A stretch of 58,672 bases of DNA, from the NCBI GenBank assembly GCA_910587105.1, contig CAJUMB010000016.1:1-58672 (forward strand). The letters are read 5' to 3'. The position numbers were made by a program, and so were the translations under genes. The notes beneath the pieces were generated by a model. The model saw only the letters and a list, made by a program, of their open reading frames with translations, had not been told where the DNA came from and made no database searches. This document shows, piece after piece, positions 41,729 through 50,746 of this stretch (position 1 is the first letter of the stretch; each line of letters starts with the position of its first letter). Origin of the DNA: an uncultured Lachnospiraceae bacterium (GTDB lineage Bacteria; Bacillota; Clostridia; Lachnospirales; Lachnospiraceae).

Positions 41729-43162
41729 TTACGGAATATAGGACAGAGGCATCCGGACAGTAAACGTGGTTCCCTCTTCTTCCCTGCTGTTTACATTAAT
41801 CGTTCCATGCTGCATAAATATAGAACCTCTGGCAATAGCCAGCCCCAGACCCGTCCCGCCGATTTCCCTGGAATGGGACTTGTCCACCCGGTAAAATCTC
41901 TCAAAAATTTTCTCCAGAGAGTCCTCCGGAATCCCCATGCCGGAGTCGGAGACTGTCACATAGAAAAACTTGTGGTCCGCATCCAGAGATACTCTCACCC
42001 ATCCGTCATCCACATTGTATTTGATTCCGTTTTCCACCAGATTGGAGATAGCCAGCGTGAACTTCACTTCATCCACATCCGCCTCCACAGGGCGGAAACT
42101 GTCCAGTATCAGGTCAATATTCCTCCCGTCTGCAATGGGCCTGAGCCGCTTCAAAATCGTTTCCAGCAGGTCATTGATATTCAGATGCTCCATTTTTAAA
42201 TCAGAAACCTTTTTATCCAGTTTCACCAGAGACAAAAGGTCCGTAATGATCTTATTCTCCCGGTCAATCTCCACAGTGATATCCTGAAGGAATTCCTGAT
42301 AAAGTTCCTCCGGTACATTTTCCTGCCCCACAAGGGAATCCGCCAGCACTTTCATGGATGTCATAGGCGTCTTCAGCTCATGGGATACGTTGGAGACAAA
42401 TTCCTGTCTGGACTCGTCCAGCACTTTCATCCGGTTCAGCATCTTGTTAAATGCATCGGTGATCAGCTCTGTCTCCGTATAACCCTCTACATAAATATCC
42501 CCTTTCTGGTAGCCATCCGTAATGTCCTCAATGGCTTTGGTGATTTTATCAAACGGTTTGACCAATATGCGGCAGGCTATATAAGAAAATATAATCACAA
42601 TCAGCGCTATAAGCCCCTGGAACAGCATGCCGCTCCTGTCCAGATATTCGATGGAAGAAGATATTTCTGCCGCTGAAATACTCACCAGCATAACTCCCTG
42701 CAGGGCTTTCTGCTCCGGACTTTTTATGAGTACTGTCAACTCCAGATAATTATCCCTTTCATCATATCTGCCGGTAGTCTCTCCCTTCAGGCACCGGATT
42801 ACATCCGCGGCGATGATGGTTTTTCCCTCATCCAGCCCATAGGTATCTTTCACAATTTTAAAATAATTATTGATCAGCAGAATCCTGCCATTGTAAACAT
42901 TTGACAGAAGCTCCAGCTGGGTATCGATCTCCCTGGACTTCGGATTTTCCATGTAGTGTTCCTCCACAAGCTTATTGCAGAGAATGTCACATTGATTCCG
43001 CACACTGCTGGTACGCAGAGAAACCGCACGCTTTTCATAAGAATGTACGATAGCTTTTGCAATAATCAGACTGGGCACAATCCCCAGCACAATCATAATC
43101 ACCATCATACGGAAACGCACACTTTTAAAAAAACTCGGCTTTTTCTTTGGCATACTGCCCAC
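41729..43162 (-). CDS. Sensor histidine kinase (HAMP-HisKA-HATPase, WalK/ResE-like)
   Basis: The 477-residue kinase has a membrane helix (about 19-40), an extracellular domain of about 140 residues, a second helix (182-202), HAMP (203-255), a dimerisation domain with His261 (FVSNVSHELKTP) and an ATPase domain (NLVENGIKYN; DSGMGIPEDSLEKIFERFYR; GGTGLGLAI). It lacks the PAS domain of true WalK. GTG at 43162 and ATG at 43153 are both possible starts. It follows its response regulator by a few bases. Signal is unknown. Confidence 0.92.
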   Translation of the reverse strand: MGSMPKKKPSFFKSVRFRMMVIMIVLGIVPSLIIAKAIVHSYEKRAVSLRTSSVRNQCDILCNKLVEEHYMENPKSREIDTQLELLSNVYNGRILLINNYFKIVKDTYGLDEGKTIIAADVIRCLKGETTGRYDERDNYLELTVLIKSPEQKALQGVMLVSISAAEISSSIEYLDRSGMLFQGLIALIVIIFSYIACRILVKPFDKITKAIEDITDGYQKGDIYVEGYTETELITDAFNKMLNRMKVLDESRQEFVSNVSHELKTPMTSMKVLADSLVGQENVPEELYQEFLQDITVEIDRENKIITDLLSLVKLDKKVSDLKMEHLNINDLLETILKRLRPIADGRNIDLILDSFRPVEADVDEVKFTLAISNLVENGIKYNVDDGWVRVSLDADHKFFYVTVSDSGMGIPEDSLEKIFERFYRVDKSHSREIGGTGLGLAIARGSIFMQHGTINVNSREEEGTTFTVRMPLSYIP

Positions 43163-43165
43163 AAC

Positions 43166-43855
43166 CTATCCCTGGAAATAATATCCAACGCCCCATTTTG
43201 TATGCACATACTTGGGCTCACTTGGATTCGCCTCAATCTTCTCTCTGAGCCGCCGGATATGTACATCCACTGTACGCACATCTCCTGGGTACTCATAGCC
43301 CCACACAATATTCAGCAGATTCTCCCTGCTGTACACCTTATTGGGATTAAATATCAAAAGTTCCAGCACATCAAATTCCTTGGCTGTCAGATTAATTTCC
43401 TTTCCGGCAATAAATACACGCCTGCCCTCACAGTCCAGACGCAGTTCACCCACCTCAATGGTCTTGGCCTTTTCCCGGGAATCGCCCTCCTGATGGGCAC
43501 GGCGCATAATCGCCTTGATGCGGGCTTTTACCTCCAATATATTAAAGGGCTTGGTAATATAATCATCTGCACCGTATTCCAGTCCCAGAATCTTGTCCAT
43601 GTCGTCTCCCTTTGCCGTGAGCATTACAATGGGCACATTGGAAAAATCCCGAATCTGCTGGCACACCTCCAGCCCGTCCATCTTTGGCAGCATCAGATCC
43701 AGCAAAATAATATCGTAATGGTTTTCCTGAGCAAGCTCCAGCGCTTCCTCTCCGTCGTAGGCACAGTCCACCTGCATATCATCCTGCTCCAGACTGAAAC
43801 GAATGCCTTTTACAATTAACTTTTCGTCATCTACCACCAATACTCTCTTGCTCAT
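43166..43855 (-). CDS. OmpR-family response regulator
   Basis: The 229-residue product has a receiver domain with phospho-Asp in IILLDLMLPKMDG and the conserved lysine in DYITKPFN, then a winged-helix DNA-binding domain (VFIAGKEINLTAKEFDVLELLIFNPNKVYSRENLLNIVWGYEYPGDVRTVDVHIRRLREKI). It resembles WalR/PhoP types. GAGGAATGATTC precedes the ATG. Partner kinase is directly downstream. Targets cannot be read from sequence. Confidence 0.94.
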   Translation of the reverse strand: MSKRVLVVDDEKLIVKGIRFSLEQDDMQVDCAYDGEEALELAQENHYDIILLDLMLPKMDGLEVCQQIRDFSNVPIVMLTAKGDDMDKILGLEYGADDYITKPFNILEVKARIKAIMRRAHQEGDSREKAKTIEVGELRLDCEGRRVFIAGKEINLTAKEFDVLELLIFNPNKVYSRENLLNIVWGYEYPGDVRTVDVHIRRLREKIEANPSEPKYVHTKWGVGYYFQG

Positions 43856-43918
43856 GAATCATTCCTCTTTTCTGATTCCCTGCCGAAGCTTTAGAACGCG
43901 GGAAACTCCAGGTTCCAT

Positions 43919-44434
43919 TCAGCCGGCTGAAATCTGATCTTTTATTTTATTAAACACGCCTTCTTTTATGCCGTCTACCTGCATAATATCCTCGATTGTC
44001 CGGAAGCCGCCGCAGCTTTCCCGATAGGCAATAATCGCCTGAGCTCTGGTCTCCCCAATGCCGTTTAATGTCTCAAGAGCCGCCGCATCTGCTGTATTGA
44101 TATTTACACGGCCATCCGCCTCAGATGCATCCTGTGCCCCCAAAGCCATAGACGGCTCCACGGCAGATTGCTGCACCTGGGTCTCCCCTGTGCAGCTGCA
44201 GGTAACCTGTATCACTGGATTTAACTCGAGGGCGGCCATTACATCCTCCAATAACGCTCTCCATTCCTCCTGATCCATCTGGGAACCCGCGCCATCCTGG
44301 GAAGATACTGTTTCACTATTATCCATTTTCCCCTGCTCCAGTTCAAAGACAGAAGCCCTGGTATCCCTTCCGCACCCGGACCAAAACAGCGCCAGCATAA
44401 CAACCGCCACACATAGATATCTGTTTTTCTTCAT
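43919..44434 (-). CDS. comEA: ComEA-like helix-hairpin-helix lipoprotein
   Basis: The 171-residue product has a lipoprotein signal (WSG|C21), a variable acidic linker with a CSC motif and a C-terminal double helix-hairpin-helix domain (VNINTADAAALETLNGIGETRAQAIIAYRESCGGFRTIEDIMQVDGI) as in the competence DNA receptor ComEA. B. subtilis ComEA is anchored by a membrane helix; here it would be lipid-anchored. AGGAG precedes the ATG. It is 63 bp upstream of the response regulator and on the same strand as comEC. Confidence 0.9.
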   Translation of the reverse strand: MKKNRYLCVAVVMLALFWSGCGRDTRASVFELEQGKMDNSETVSSQDGAGSQMDQEEWRALLEDVMAALELNPVIQVTCSCTGETQVQQSAVEPSMALGAQDASEADGRVNINTADAAALETLNGIGETRAQAIIAYRESCGGFRTIEDIMQVDGIKEGVFNKIKDQISAG

Positions 44435-44464
44435 AAATTCCGCTTCTCCTTGTCAGTTTATTTT

Positions 44465-44492
44465 TATATAATTGTCCCAAAATGAAAGCCAA
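44465..44492 (-). promoter_or_regulatory. Possible promoter of comEA
   Basis: On the minus strand TTGGCT (44487-44492) and TATATA (44465-44470) with 16 bp between, about 31 bp before the start codon. The rest of 44435-44610 is AT-rich with no other feature seen. Confidence 0.4.
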
Positions 44493-44609
44493 TTTCTGAC
44501 AAACAAAAGCTGTGTATAACCATTATTATTTTAACGAAAGATTACGGATTTTACAATAGAAAAATAAAAATTTAATAATTTAGAATTCTTTCATGCTCTT
44601 TACCATATA

Positions 44610-44641
44610 GAAAAAAGAGTGCCTGCAGGATACCGGCACTC
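44610..44641 (-). terminator. Terminator of the opp operon
   Basis: GAGTGCC (44617-44623) pairs with GGCACTC (44635-44641). On the minus strand the stem is followed by TTTTTT. Confidence 0.8.
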
Positions 44642-44700
44642 CCAGCATTTCCGAAGCCAGAAAACCGCTTAAAGGAGAGAATCTATGACATGTAAAATAG

Positions 44701-44728
44701 AAATCCTCCCTGCTGCATGGGAGGATTT
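44701..44728 (-). terminator. Second hairpin after oppF, weak terminator
   Basis: AAATCCTCCC (44701-44710) pairs perfectly with GGGAGGATTT (44719-44728). On the minus strand it is followed by CTATTTTA, a broken T-run. It lies between oppF and the stronger terminator. Confidence 0.5.
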
Positions 44729-44744
44729 AAAGTGTATGAAAGAT

Positions 44745-44773
44745 TAGAGCGTGTTTGAAAATTCATTAGCGCT
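44745..44773 (-). repeat. Solo end motif next to the oppF stop codon
   Basis: TAGAGCGTGTTTGAAAATTC followed by ATTAGCGC is close to CTAGAGCGTGTCTTAAAATT plus CATTCCCGCC, the reverse complement of the tail of repeat copy B. It ends two bases from the oppF stop codon. Confidence 0.6.
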
Positions 44774-44774
44774 T

Positions 44775-45515
44775 TTAAAGGGAAGCCTCCAGCAGCACCC
44801 TGGTGTAAGGATGCTCCGGCTCCCGGTAAATCTTTTCCACAGGCCCGGATTCCACGATTCTGCCCTTCTCCATGACCATGACCCGGTCGCACATCTGATA
44901 GATCACATCCAGATCATGGGAGATAAACAGATAAGACAGATTCATTTCTTCCTGCAGCCCCAGCATCAATTCCATAATCTGCCGCTGTATGGTCACATCC
45001 AGGGCGGACACCGGCTCATCTGCCAGAATCAGCTGAGAGCCTTGAATCAAAGAAATGGCAATGCTCACCCGCTGCCTCTGTCCTCCGCTTAAGTCCCGGG
45101 GATACCGGCCCAGAAGCTCCCGGCCCAGCCCCACTTTCTCCGCCATAGCCTCTACCCGTTCCCGCCGCTGCCTCTCTGACAATTTTTCTTTCTGGAATCT
45201 CAGGGGTTCCTCCAGAATCCATCCCACTTTCTTCCCGGGATTCAGGGAGCCGAACGGGTCCTGGAATATCATCTGGGGACGGCTGGTGTAATGAACCACC
45301 TGACCACTCTTTGCCGGAATAAACCCCAGAATAGTCTTGCTCAGCGTGGATTTTCCACAGCCGCTCTCTCCCACCAGTCCCAGAATCTCCCCTTTTTTCA
45401 AACAGAAATCCACATCAAACAGCACCTGGCGGTATTTCCTCCCCCAGCCGTACCCGGCTTCCAGGCGGCGCACTTCCAATACCAGTTCTTCATCTGCAAA
45501 TTCTTGATTTCTCAC
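44775..45515 (-). CDS. oppF: Oligopeptide ABC transporter ATP-binding protein OppF
   Basis: The 246-residue cytosolic ATPase has Walker A GESGCGKST, the signature LSGGQRQRVSIA, Walker B LILADEPVSALD and the switch histidine SHD. The C-terminal oligopeptide-type extension is short (ESGPVEKIYREPEHPYTRVLLEA). It starts with GTG, overlapping the upstream oppD stop (GTGA). It is the last gene of the operon. Confidence 0.93.
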   Translation of the reverse strand: MRNQEFADEELVLEVRRLEAGYGWGRKYRQVLFDVDFCLKKGEILGLVGESGCGKSTLSKTILGFIPAKSGQVVHYTSRPQMIFQDPFGSLNPGKKVGWILEEPLRFQKEKLSERQRRERVEAMAEKVGLGRELLGRYPRDLSGGQRQRVSIAISLIQGSQLILADEPVSALDVTIQRQIMELMLGLQEEMNLSYLFISHDLDVIYQMCDRVMVMEKGRIVESGPVEKIYREPEHPYTRVLLEASL

Positions 45516-46330
45516 TGTTTCAGCCGCTCCTCTCTGTGCCTGCGCAGGCTGCAGTCCCGGCGGGGAATAGACGCCAGCAGCCGTCTGGTATACTCTTTTT
45601 GGGGCGCTTCCATCACTTCCTGTACGTTCCCGGACTCCACCATTTTTCCCTGATGCATCACCACCACCCGGCTGCAGATGGACCGTATCACCCGCAGGTC
45701 ATGGGAAATGAACAAAATAGCCGTCCCAAATTCCCGGTTCATCTCCTTTAACAGAGCTAAAATCTGTGCCTGAATGGTCACATCCAGTGCCGTTGTGGGC
45801 TCATCGGCAATCATCAGCTTGGGATTTCCGATTAATGCCGCCCCGATCATTACCCTCTGGCGCATCCCCCCAGAAAGCTGATGGGGATACTGTCCATACA
45901 GTTTCTCCGGCTGAGGAAGCCCCACTTTCTCCATCATATCCAGGGCTTTCTGATACCTCTCCCTCTTATCCAAAGAAGTATGAAGCCTGAGATTCTCCTC
46001 CATCTGCCTGCCGATGGTGAGAACCGGATTCAGTGAAGTCATGGGCTCCTGGAAAATCATACTGATTTCTTTTCCCCGTATAGCCTCCCACCCTTTCTGA
46101 GTCTGAGAAGCCAGGTCTTTTCCCATAAAATTCACACTGCCCCCGGTAATGTGGGCATCCCGTTTCAAAAGCCCCATGAGCGAAAGCGCCGTCATAGTCT
46201 TTCCAGAACCGGATTCTCCCACAATCCCTACGATTTCCCCCGGCTCCATGGACAGAGAAAAATCTTCCACCACCTGCTGGGGGGGATTCACGTCCTGAAA
46301 CATAATTGTCACATGATTCATTTTCAGCAT
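45512..46330 (-). CDS. oppD: Oligopeptide ABC transporter ATP-binding protein OppD
   Basis: The 272-residue ATPase has Walker A GESGSGKT, signature LSGGMRQRVMIG and Walker B LMIADEPTTALD, with the peptide-family tail YTRRLLASIPRRD. An ATG at 46345 overlaps the oppC stop, but ATG at 46330 has GGGAGG seven bases upstream and is preferred. It works as a heterodimer with OppF. Confidence 0.93.
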   Translation of the reverse strand: MLKMNHVTIMFQDVNPPQQVVEDFSLSMEPGEIVGIVGESGSGKTMTALSLMGLLKRDAHITGGSVNFMGKDLASQTQKGWEAIRGKEISMIFQEPMTSLNPVLTIGRQMEENLRLHTSLDKRERYQKALDMMEKVGLPQPEKLYGQYPHQLSGGMRQRVMIGAALIGNPKLMIADEPTTALDVTIQAQILALLKEMNREFGTAILFISHDLRVIRSICSRVVVMHQGKMVESGNVQEVMEAPQKEYTRRLLASIPRRDCSLRRHREERLKQ

Positions 46331-46344
46331 CCCGCAGCCTCCCA

Positions 46345-47136
46345 TCAGATATTACAGCCGTCGCTGAGCAGCCCAAACCCCAGTACCATCAATATAATCA
46401 CCAGCCCTGGAAACAGCACGCTCCCCGGAGCAGTAAAAATATATGCCTGGGCTTCTGAGAGCATTCTTCCCATGCTGGCATCAGGCGGCTGTACCCCGAT
46501 GCCTAAGTAACTCATACCCGCTTCCGACAGCACCGCATTGTTAAACCCAATGGCCAGCGCTGAAAATAATGTTCCTTTGATATTGGGCAGAATGTGTACA
46601 AATAAAATCCGCATCCGCCCACATCCCATGAGACGGGCGCTTTTCACATAATCCATATCCTTGTGGACGATTACCTGGCTTCTCACAATCCTGGCAAAAC
46701 TGGGGATAAATACAATACCCAGGGCCAGAATCACATTATACTTCCCAGGGCCCAGAATGCTGATAAATACCAGAGCCAGCAAAATTCCGGGGAACGCTGC
46801 CACCAGGTCATTGAACCGCATCAACAGCTCATCAGGCCATCCGCCGAAATACCCGGTAAACATTCCCAGCAGGGCTCCCAGCCCTCCGCCCAGAATCAAG
46901 GTTCCCGCTGCCACAAAAAATGTGGTGCCGCTGCCCTGAAGCACTCTGCTGAACACATCTCTCCCAAACTGGTCACACCCAAAGGGATGGGCAAGGCTTG
47001 CCGGTGCAAACTTAAGAGCCTGATCCATGGCCTCAGGGTCATAGGGCGTATAGACCAGTCCAGCCAGCATAAATACCATCATAACCCCTGCAAGACTAAT
47101 GCCCAGGATCAAATTATAATTTTTTCTCACCTTCAC
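46345..47136 (-). CDS. oppC: Oligopeptide ABC transporter permease OppC
   Basis: The 263-residue permease has an N-terminal helix and a five-helix binding-protein-dependent transport core with the EAA loop (SARLMGCGRMRILFVHILPNIKG). It starts with GTG after AAGGAT, two bases after the oppB stop. Confidence 0.92.
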   Translation of the reverse strand: MKVRKNYNLILGISLAGVMMVFMLAGLVYTPYDPEAMDQALKFAPASLAHPFGCDQFGRDVFSRVLQGSGTTFFVAAGTLILGGGLGALLGMFTGYFGGWPDELLMRFNDLVAAFPGILLALVFISILGPGKYNVILALGIVFIPSFARIVRSQVIVHKDMDYVKSARLMGCGRMRILFVHILPNIKGTLFSALAIGFNNAVLSEAGMSYLGIGVQPPDASMGRMLSEAQAYIFTAPGSVLFPGLVIILMVLGFGLLSDGCNI

Positions 47137-47138
47137 GT

Positions 47139-48089
47139 CTATCCTTCCCCCTTCATATTAATACGGGGGTCAATCACTCCATATAAAAGGTCCACCAGGA
47201 AGTTGACCACCACCACCAGCCCGGCAATCAGCACAATCACCGCCTGTACCACCGGATAATCCCTGTTGGAAATGGACTGCACCAGCAAAGTGCCAATCCC
47301 CGGCGCTGTAAATACCTGTTCCAGAATCATACTGGAAGCCATAATATCTGCAATAGCCAGCGCCCAGAAAGTAATCACCGGAAGCAGGGAGTTCTTCAGC
47401 ACATGGCCATACAGCACCTGTCTGGGGCTGTTCCCCCGGCTGTAGGCAGTCCGCACATAGTCCTGCTGCAATTCTCCGATCACAGAACTGCGCAGCAGCT
47501 TCACACCCATGGCGCACTTGGGCAGGGCGATGGCTATTGCCGGGAATACCAGATAGCCGAAAAAGCCGCTGATGCTTTCCTGGTAAGACACATATCCCCC
47601 CGGTGTAAACCAGTGGAGCATTAGCCCAAACACGCAGGTCAGCAAAATCCCCATAAAAAAACCCGGAACCGCCATCACAATCTGATTACAGACTGTCAAA
47701 ATCCGGTCCGGCAGCCTGCCCCCATATCTCCCGGCCAAAAGCCCCAGGGGTATAGATACCGCAAGCATAAAGAAAAAAGACATTCCGGCAATAGCCAGAG
47801 TCACTGGCAGCTTTTCTCTAATCATGCCGGCAACCGGCAGGGAATAGGTGTAAGACTCACCCATATCCCCCTGCACAAAGTCTTTCAGCCAGCTGCCGTA
47901 CCGCTCCATCACTGGGCGGTCCAGCCCCATTTCCCGGCGGAGCTTGGCAGCCTTTTCCTGGGTGGCCCCAGTGCCCAGTTTAGACACAGCCGCATCACCG
48001 GGAATAACCTGAAAAGCCAGAAAAGACAACAATGAGACAGCCAACAATGTTATAATGAGAGTACAAAATTTTTTCGCCAAATATTTCAA
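47139..48089 (-). CDS. oppB: Oligopeptide ABC transporter permease OppB
   Basis: The 316-residue permease has six helices and the EAA loop (YVRTAYSRGNSPRQVLYGHVLKNSLLPVI). The start codon is TTG, with AGGAGGATAGGACA ahead of it; no ATG gives the expected N terminus (KYLAKKFCTLIITLLAVSLLSFLAF). It follows oppA by 29 bp. Confidence 0.92.
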   Translation of the reverse strand: MKYLAKKFCTLIITLLAVSLLSFLAFQVIPGDAAVSKLGTGATQEKAAKLRREMGLDRPVMERYGSWLKDFVQGDMGESYTYSLPVAGMIREKLPVTLAIAGMSFFFMLAVSIPLGLLAGRYGGRLPDRILTVCNQIVMAVPGFFMGILLTCVFGLMLHWFTPGGYVSYQESISGFFGYLVFPAIAIALPKCAMGVKLLRSSVIGELQQDYVRTAYSRGNSPRQVLYGHVLKNSLLPVITFWALAIADIMASSMILEQVFTAPGIGTLLVQSISNRDYPVVQAVIVLIAGLVVVVNFLVDLLYGVIDPRINMKGEG

Positions 48090-48118
48090 TGTCCTATCCT
48101 CCTGGCTTTTCCAGTCAT

Positions 48119-49687
48119 CTATTCTTCCACTGGATAAATTTTAGACATATCCAGCGCGTACAGCGGGTAAAACTCATACCCGTCAAACTCAGGCGACAGC
48201 GCCACAAAATCTGCCATATCCTGAATATACACATTTGCCGCGTCTTCCGCCAGAATCTCTTCCATCCGCTGATAGCATTTTACCTGCTGGGCATCGTCTG
48301 CCGTTTTCAGCACCTGCTGGAATAAGTCGTCGTACTCCTGATTTTTAAAATTAATGAAATTGCTGTCATTATCGGAGACAAACCGTTCCAGCATGGCACG
48401 GGCTGTGAGCGTCTTAGCGTCAACCCCCACCACAGTGGACTGGAATTTCCGGTCCATGTACACATCACTAAGCCAGCTGTCCCACTCAACCAGCTCAATC
48501 TCTGCAGTCACAGAAATCTGCTTCAGCTGTTCTACCAGAATCTGGGCAGTCTCCACATGCTGCTGATAGTTGGATGGAACGGTGATAGTCAGCGTAAACC
48601 CATTCTCATACCCGGCTTCTTTTAACAGTTCTTTTGCCTTCTCTATGTTCTGGTCATACATATGGGCCAGCTCCGGCACATCATACTTACTGAAAGCAGG
48701 AAACATACTGGTGCCCACTGCAGTTCCTTTTCCGTCTGAGATCATGTCCATCACTTCCTGGGCATTCACCGCATAACACAGCGCCTGGCGCACTTTCACG
48801 TCATTAAGCGGCTCCTCCTGATTATTCAGGTAAAGGGCCTGGACCAGATTCATATTTCCCTCGAAAATACGGAAATCGTCTTCCAGCTCAGCCACCTGTG
48901 TAGAATTCAGATGGAAACACATATCTACAGAACCGCCTTTTAAACTGGTCAAAATCGCATTGGAATCCTTCAGCACTTTAAACGTAACCTGGTCAAGCTT
49001 GGCAGGTCCGTCCCAGTAATCCTCAAACTTTTCCACAATAATATTTTCCTGGGGGATGCGGGAAACAAACATAAAAGGCCCGGTCCCCACCGGCTGGGTG
49101 TCTAAATCCCTGCTGTCCTTGGGAACAACAGCTGTAGTCAGATAAGCCAGGAATTCCGTGTCTGCCTCTTTCAGAACAATCTCAACCGTCTTCTCATCCG
49201 GAGTGTTTACCTCAGAAATAGCAGAAAACGCCGATACCAAAGGTTCCCCCTCTGACGTATCGGCGCACCGTTCAATAGAATATTTAACATCGTCGACTGA
49301 AACGTCTGCCCCATTGTGGAATTTTACACCTTCCCTCAGCGTAAACGTGTACGTCTTGTGATCCTCTGAAATGGTGTGGGAACTTGCGACGGCATCGACG
49401 AGATTACCTTCTGTGTCTGGTTTTACCAGACCTTCGTAAACATTAAATAGGATTTCTCTGGTTCCTGCCATCTCTGATACATGAGGGTCAAGACTGTCCC
49501 CAAGATCCTGGGGAATTCCTACTACAATGGAACCTTCCTGAGAAGATTCTGTGGAATCGTTCTGAGAGCTGCTTTCTGCCGGAGAGTCCGTTTTGTCTGC
49601 CTCTGTCTTCCCGCCTGAGCAGCCGCCCAGTGCAAGAGTCAAAGCCAGTACAGGTGCACATAACATACGTACCTGAAACTTCTTCAT
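48119..49687 (-). CDS. oppA: Family 5 extracellular solute-binding lipoprotein OppA
   Basis: The 522-residue product has a lipoprotein signal (LGG|C23) and the family 5 peptide/nickel-binding fold: FNVYEGLVKPDTEGNLVDAVA, YTFTLREGVKFHNGADVSVDDVKYSIER and LTITVPSNYQQHVETAQILVEQL are typical. It captures a substrate, most likely a peptide, for OppBCDF. GGAGG lies five bases before ATG at 49687. Nickel cannot be excluded; one CO dehydrogenase in the window needs nickel, but nothing links the two. Confidence 0.92.
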   Translation of the reverse strand: MKKFQVRMLCAPVLALTLALGGCSGGKTEADKTDSPAESSSQNDSTESSQEGSIVVGIPQDLGDSLDPHVSEMAGTREILFNVYEGLVKPDTEGNLVDAVASSHTISEDHKTYTFTLREGVKFHNGADVSVDDVKYSIERCADTSEGEPLVSAFSAISEVNTPDEKTVEIVLKEADTEFLAYLTTAVVPKDSRDLDTQPVGTGPFMFVSRIPQENIIVEKFEDYWDGPAKLDQVTFKVLKDSNAILTSLKGGSVDMCFHLNSTQVAELEDDFRIFEGNMNLVQALYLNNQEEPLNDVKVRQALCYAVNAQEVMDMISDGKGTAVGTSMFPAFSKYDVPELAHMYDQNIEKAKELLKEAGYENGFTLTITVPSNYQQHVETAQILVEQLKQISVTAEIELVEWDSWLSDVYMDRKFQSTVVGVDAKTLTARAMLERFVSDNDSNFINFKNQEYDDLFQQVLKTADDAQQVKCYQRMEEILAEDAANVYIQDMADFVALSPEFDGYEFYPLYALDMSKIYPVEE

Positions 49688-49859
49688 GATTTCCTCCATT
49701 CCTGCCGCCTTTTCTATCACTGCGGCATATACAGATTCATTCTCTCATTATAGAATTGTCTTAGAAACTGCCGCCAGATAACCGGCAGGTCAGTTCCTCA
49801 CTCATTGTACCTGCATGCACAGGTTTTGGCAATAGTTATTTTAATCTAAATTTTTATTT

Positions 49860-50309
49860 TTACTCTAAAATTTTCTTCAATTCGTCCATAAATGTATTCA
49901 CATCTTTAAACTCTCTATACACGGAGGCGAACCGCACATAGGCCACTCCGTCCAGAGCCTTCAGCTGTTCCATCACAAGTTCTCCAATCCGGGAACTGGG
50001 GATCTCCCTCTCCCCCTCATTGAAAATCCTGGTCTCCACGGCGTCCACAGCCTCAGCCACCTGCTCTGCGGAAATAGGCCGCTTATAACAGGCCCTCAGC
50101 ACACCGTCTTCCACTTTAGACCGTTTATACTGCTCCCGCCCCATATCTTTCTTAATCACAATTAACGGAATCGTCTCCACTTTTTCATAAGTAGTAAAAC
50201 GCTTACCGCACATGTCACACAGCCTTCTGCGGCGTATGGAATTATTCTCCTCCACCGGCCTGGAATCCACCACTCTGGTATTCTCCTGATTACAAAAAGG
50301 ACATCTCAT
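49860..50309 (-). CDS. nrdR: Transcriptional repressor NrdR
   Basis: The 149-residue repressor of ribonucleotide reductase genes has an N-terminal zinc ribbon (MRCPFCNQENTRVVDSRPVEE ... CDMCGKRF) and an ATP-cone (LIVIKKDMGREQYKRSKVEDGVLRACYKRPIS) that senses ATP/dATP. GGGAGGTG precedes the ATG. Its target is probably nrdD in this same window, where two candidate boxes are found. No NrdR box was recognised upstream of nrdR itself. Confidence 0.96.
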   Translation of the reverse strand: MRCPFCNQENTRVVDSRPVEENNSIRRRRLCDMCGKRFTTYEKVETIPLIVIKKDMGREQYKRSKVEDGVLRACYKRPISAEQVAEAVDAVETRIFNEGEREIPSSRIGELVMEQLKALDGVAYVRFASVYREFKDVNTFMDELKKILE

Positions 50310-50475
50310 GCTGCACCTCCCGTATTTTCCACAAAACCCTCAATATCTCCACTCTCTAGAGCTCCAGCTTATGATAATACAGAACACCGCCGCCGGTCAA
50401 GCACGGTGTGCCCCGCATCTTTTCCGGCTTCCCTACATATAGTATAACATCAACACTCAAAATAAAGGACCTTCT

Positions 50476-50733
50476 ATGCGTGTATGTGAATTAAAACAAA
50501 AAGATGTAATCAACACCTGCACCTGCAAAAGTCTGGGATGTCCCACAGATGTAGAATTCAACCCCAAGACCGGAAAGCTCACTGCACTGATCATTCCCGG
50601 CCCGGGGCGCATCTGCGGCTTTCTTGGCCGGGACAGTGAGTACGTCATTCCCTGGGAATGTATCTGCCAAATCGGCGAAGACATCATTCTGGTGGAAATC
50701 CGGGAAGACGACTGTATGAAAGAAAAAGAATGA
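50476..50733 (+). CDS. YlmC/YmxH-family PRC-barrel protein
   Basis: The 85-residue product is a single PRC-barrel-like beta domain (MRVCELKQKDVINTCTCKSLGCPTDVEFN, then GRICGFLGRDSEYVIPWECI). The family is conserved in spore-forming Firmicutes, and some members are tied to sporulation. AAAGGA lies upstream of the ATG. It is convergent with the phosphopantetheinyl transferase gene and divergent from nrdR. Its role here is unknown. Confidence 0.85.
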   Translation: MRVCELKQKDVINTCTCKSLGCPTDVEFNPKTGKLTALIIPGPGRICGFLGRDSEYVIPWECICQIGEDIILVEIREDDCMKEKE

Positions 50734-50746
50734 CCATTCGTCTTTT

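Noticed and set aside
44775..49687. Assigning the opp operon to nickel uptake for CO dehydrogenase
   Set aside because: The binding protein and permeases fit the general peptide/nickel family, but nothing in the sequence or neighbourhood favours nickel over peptides.
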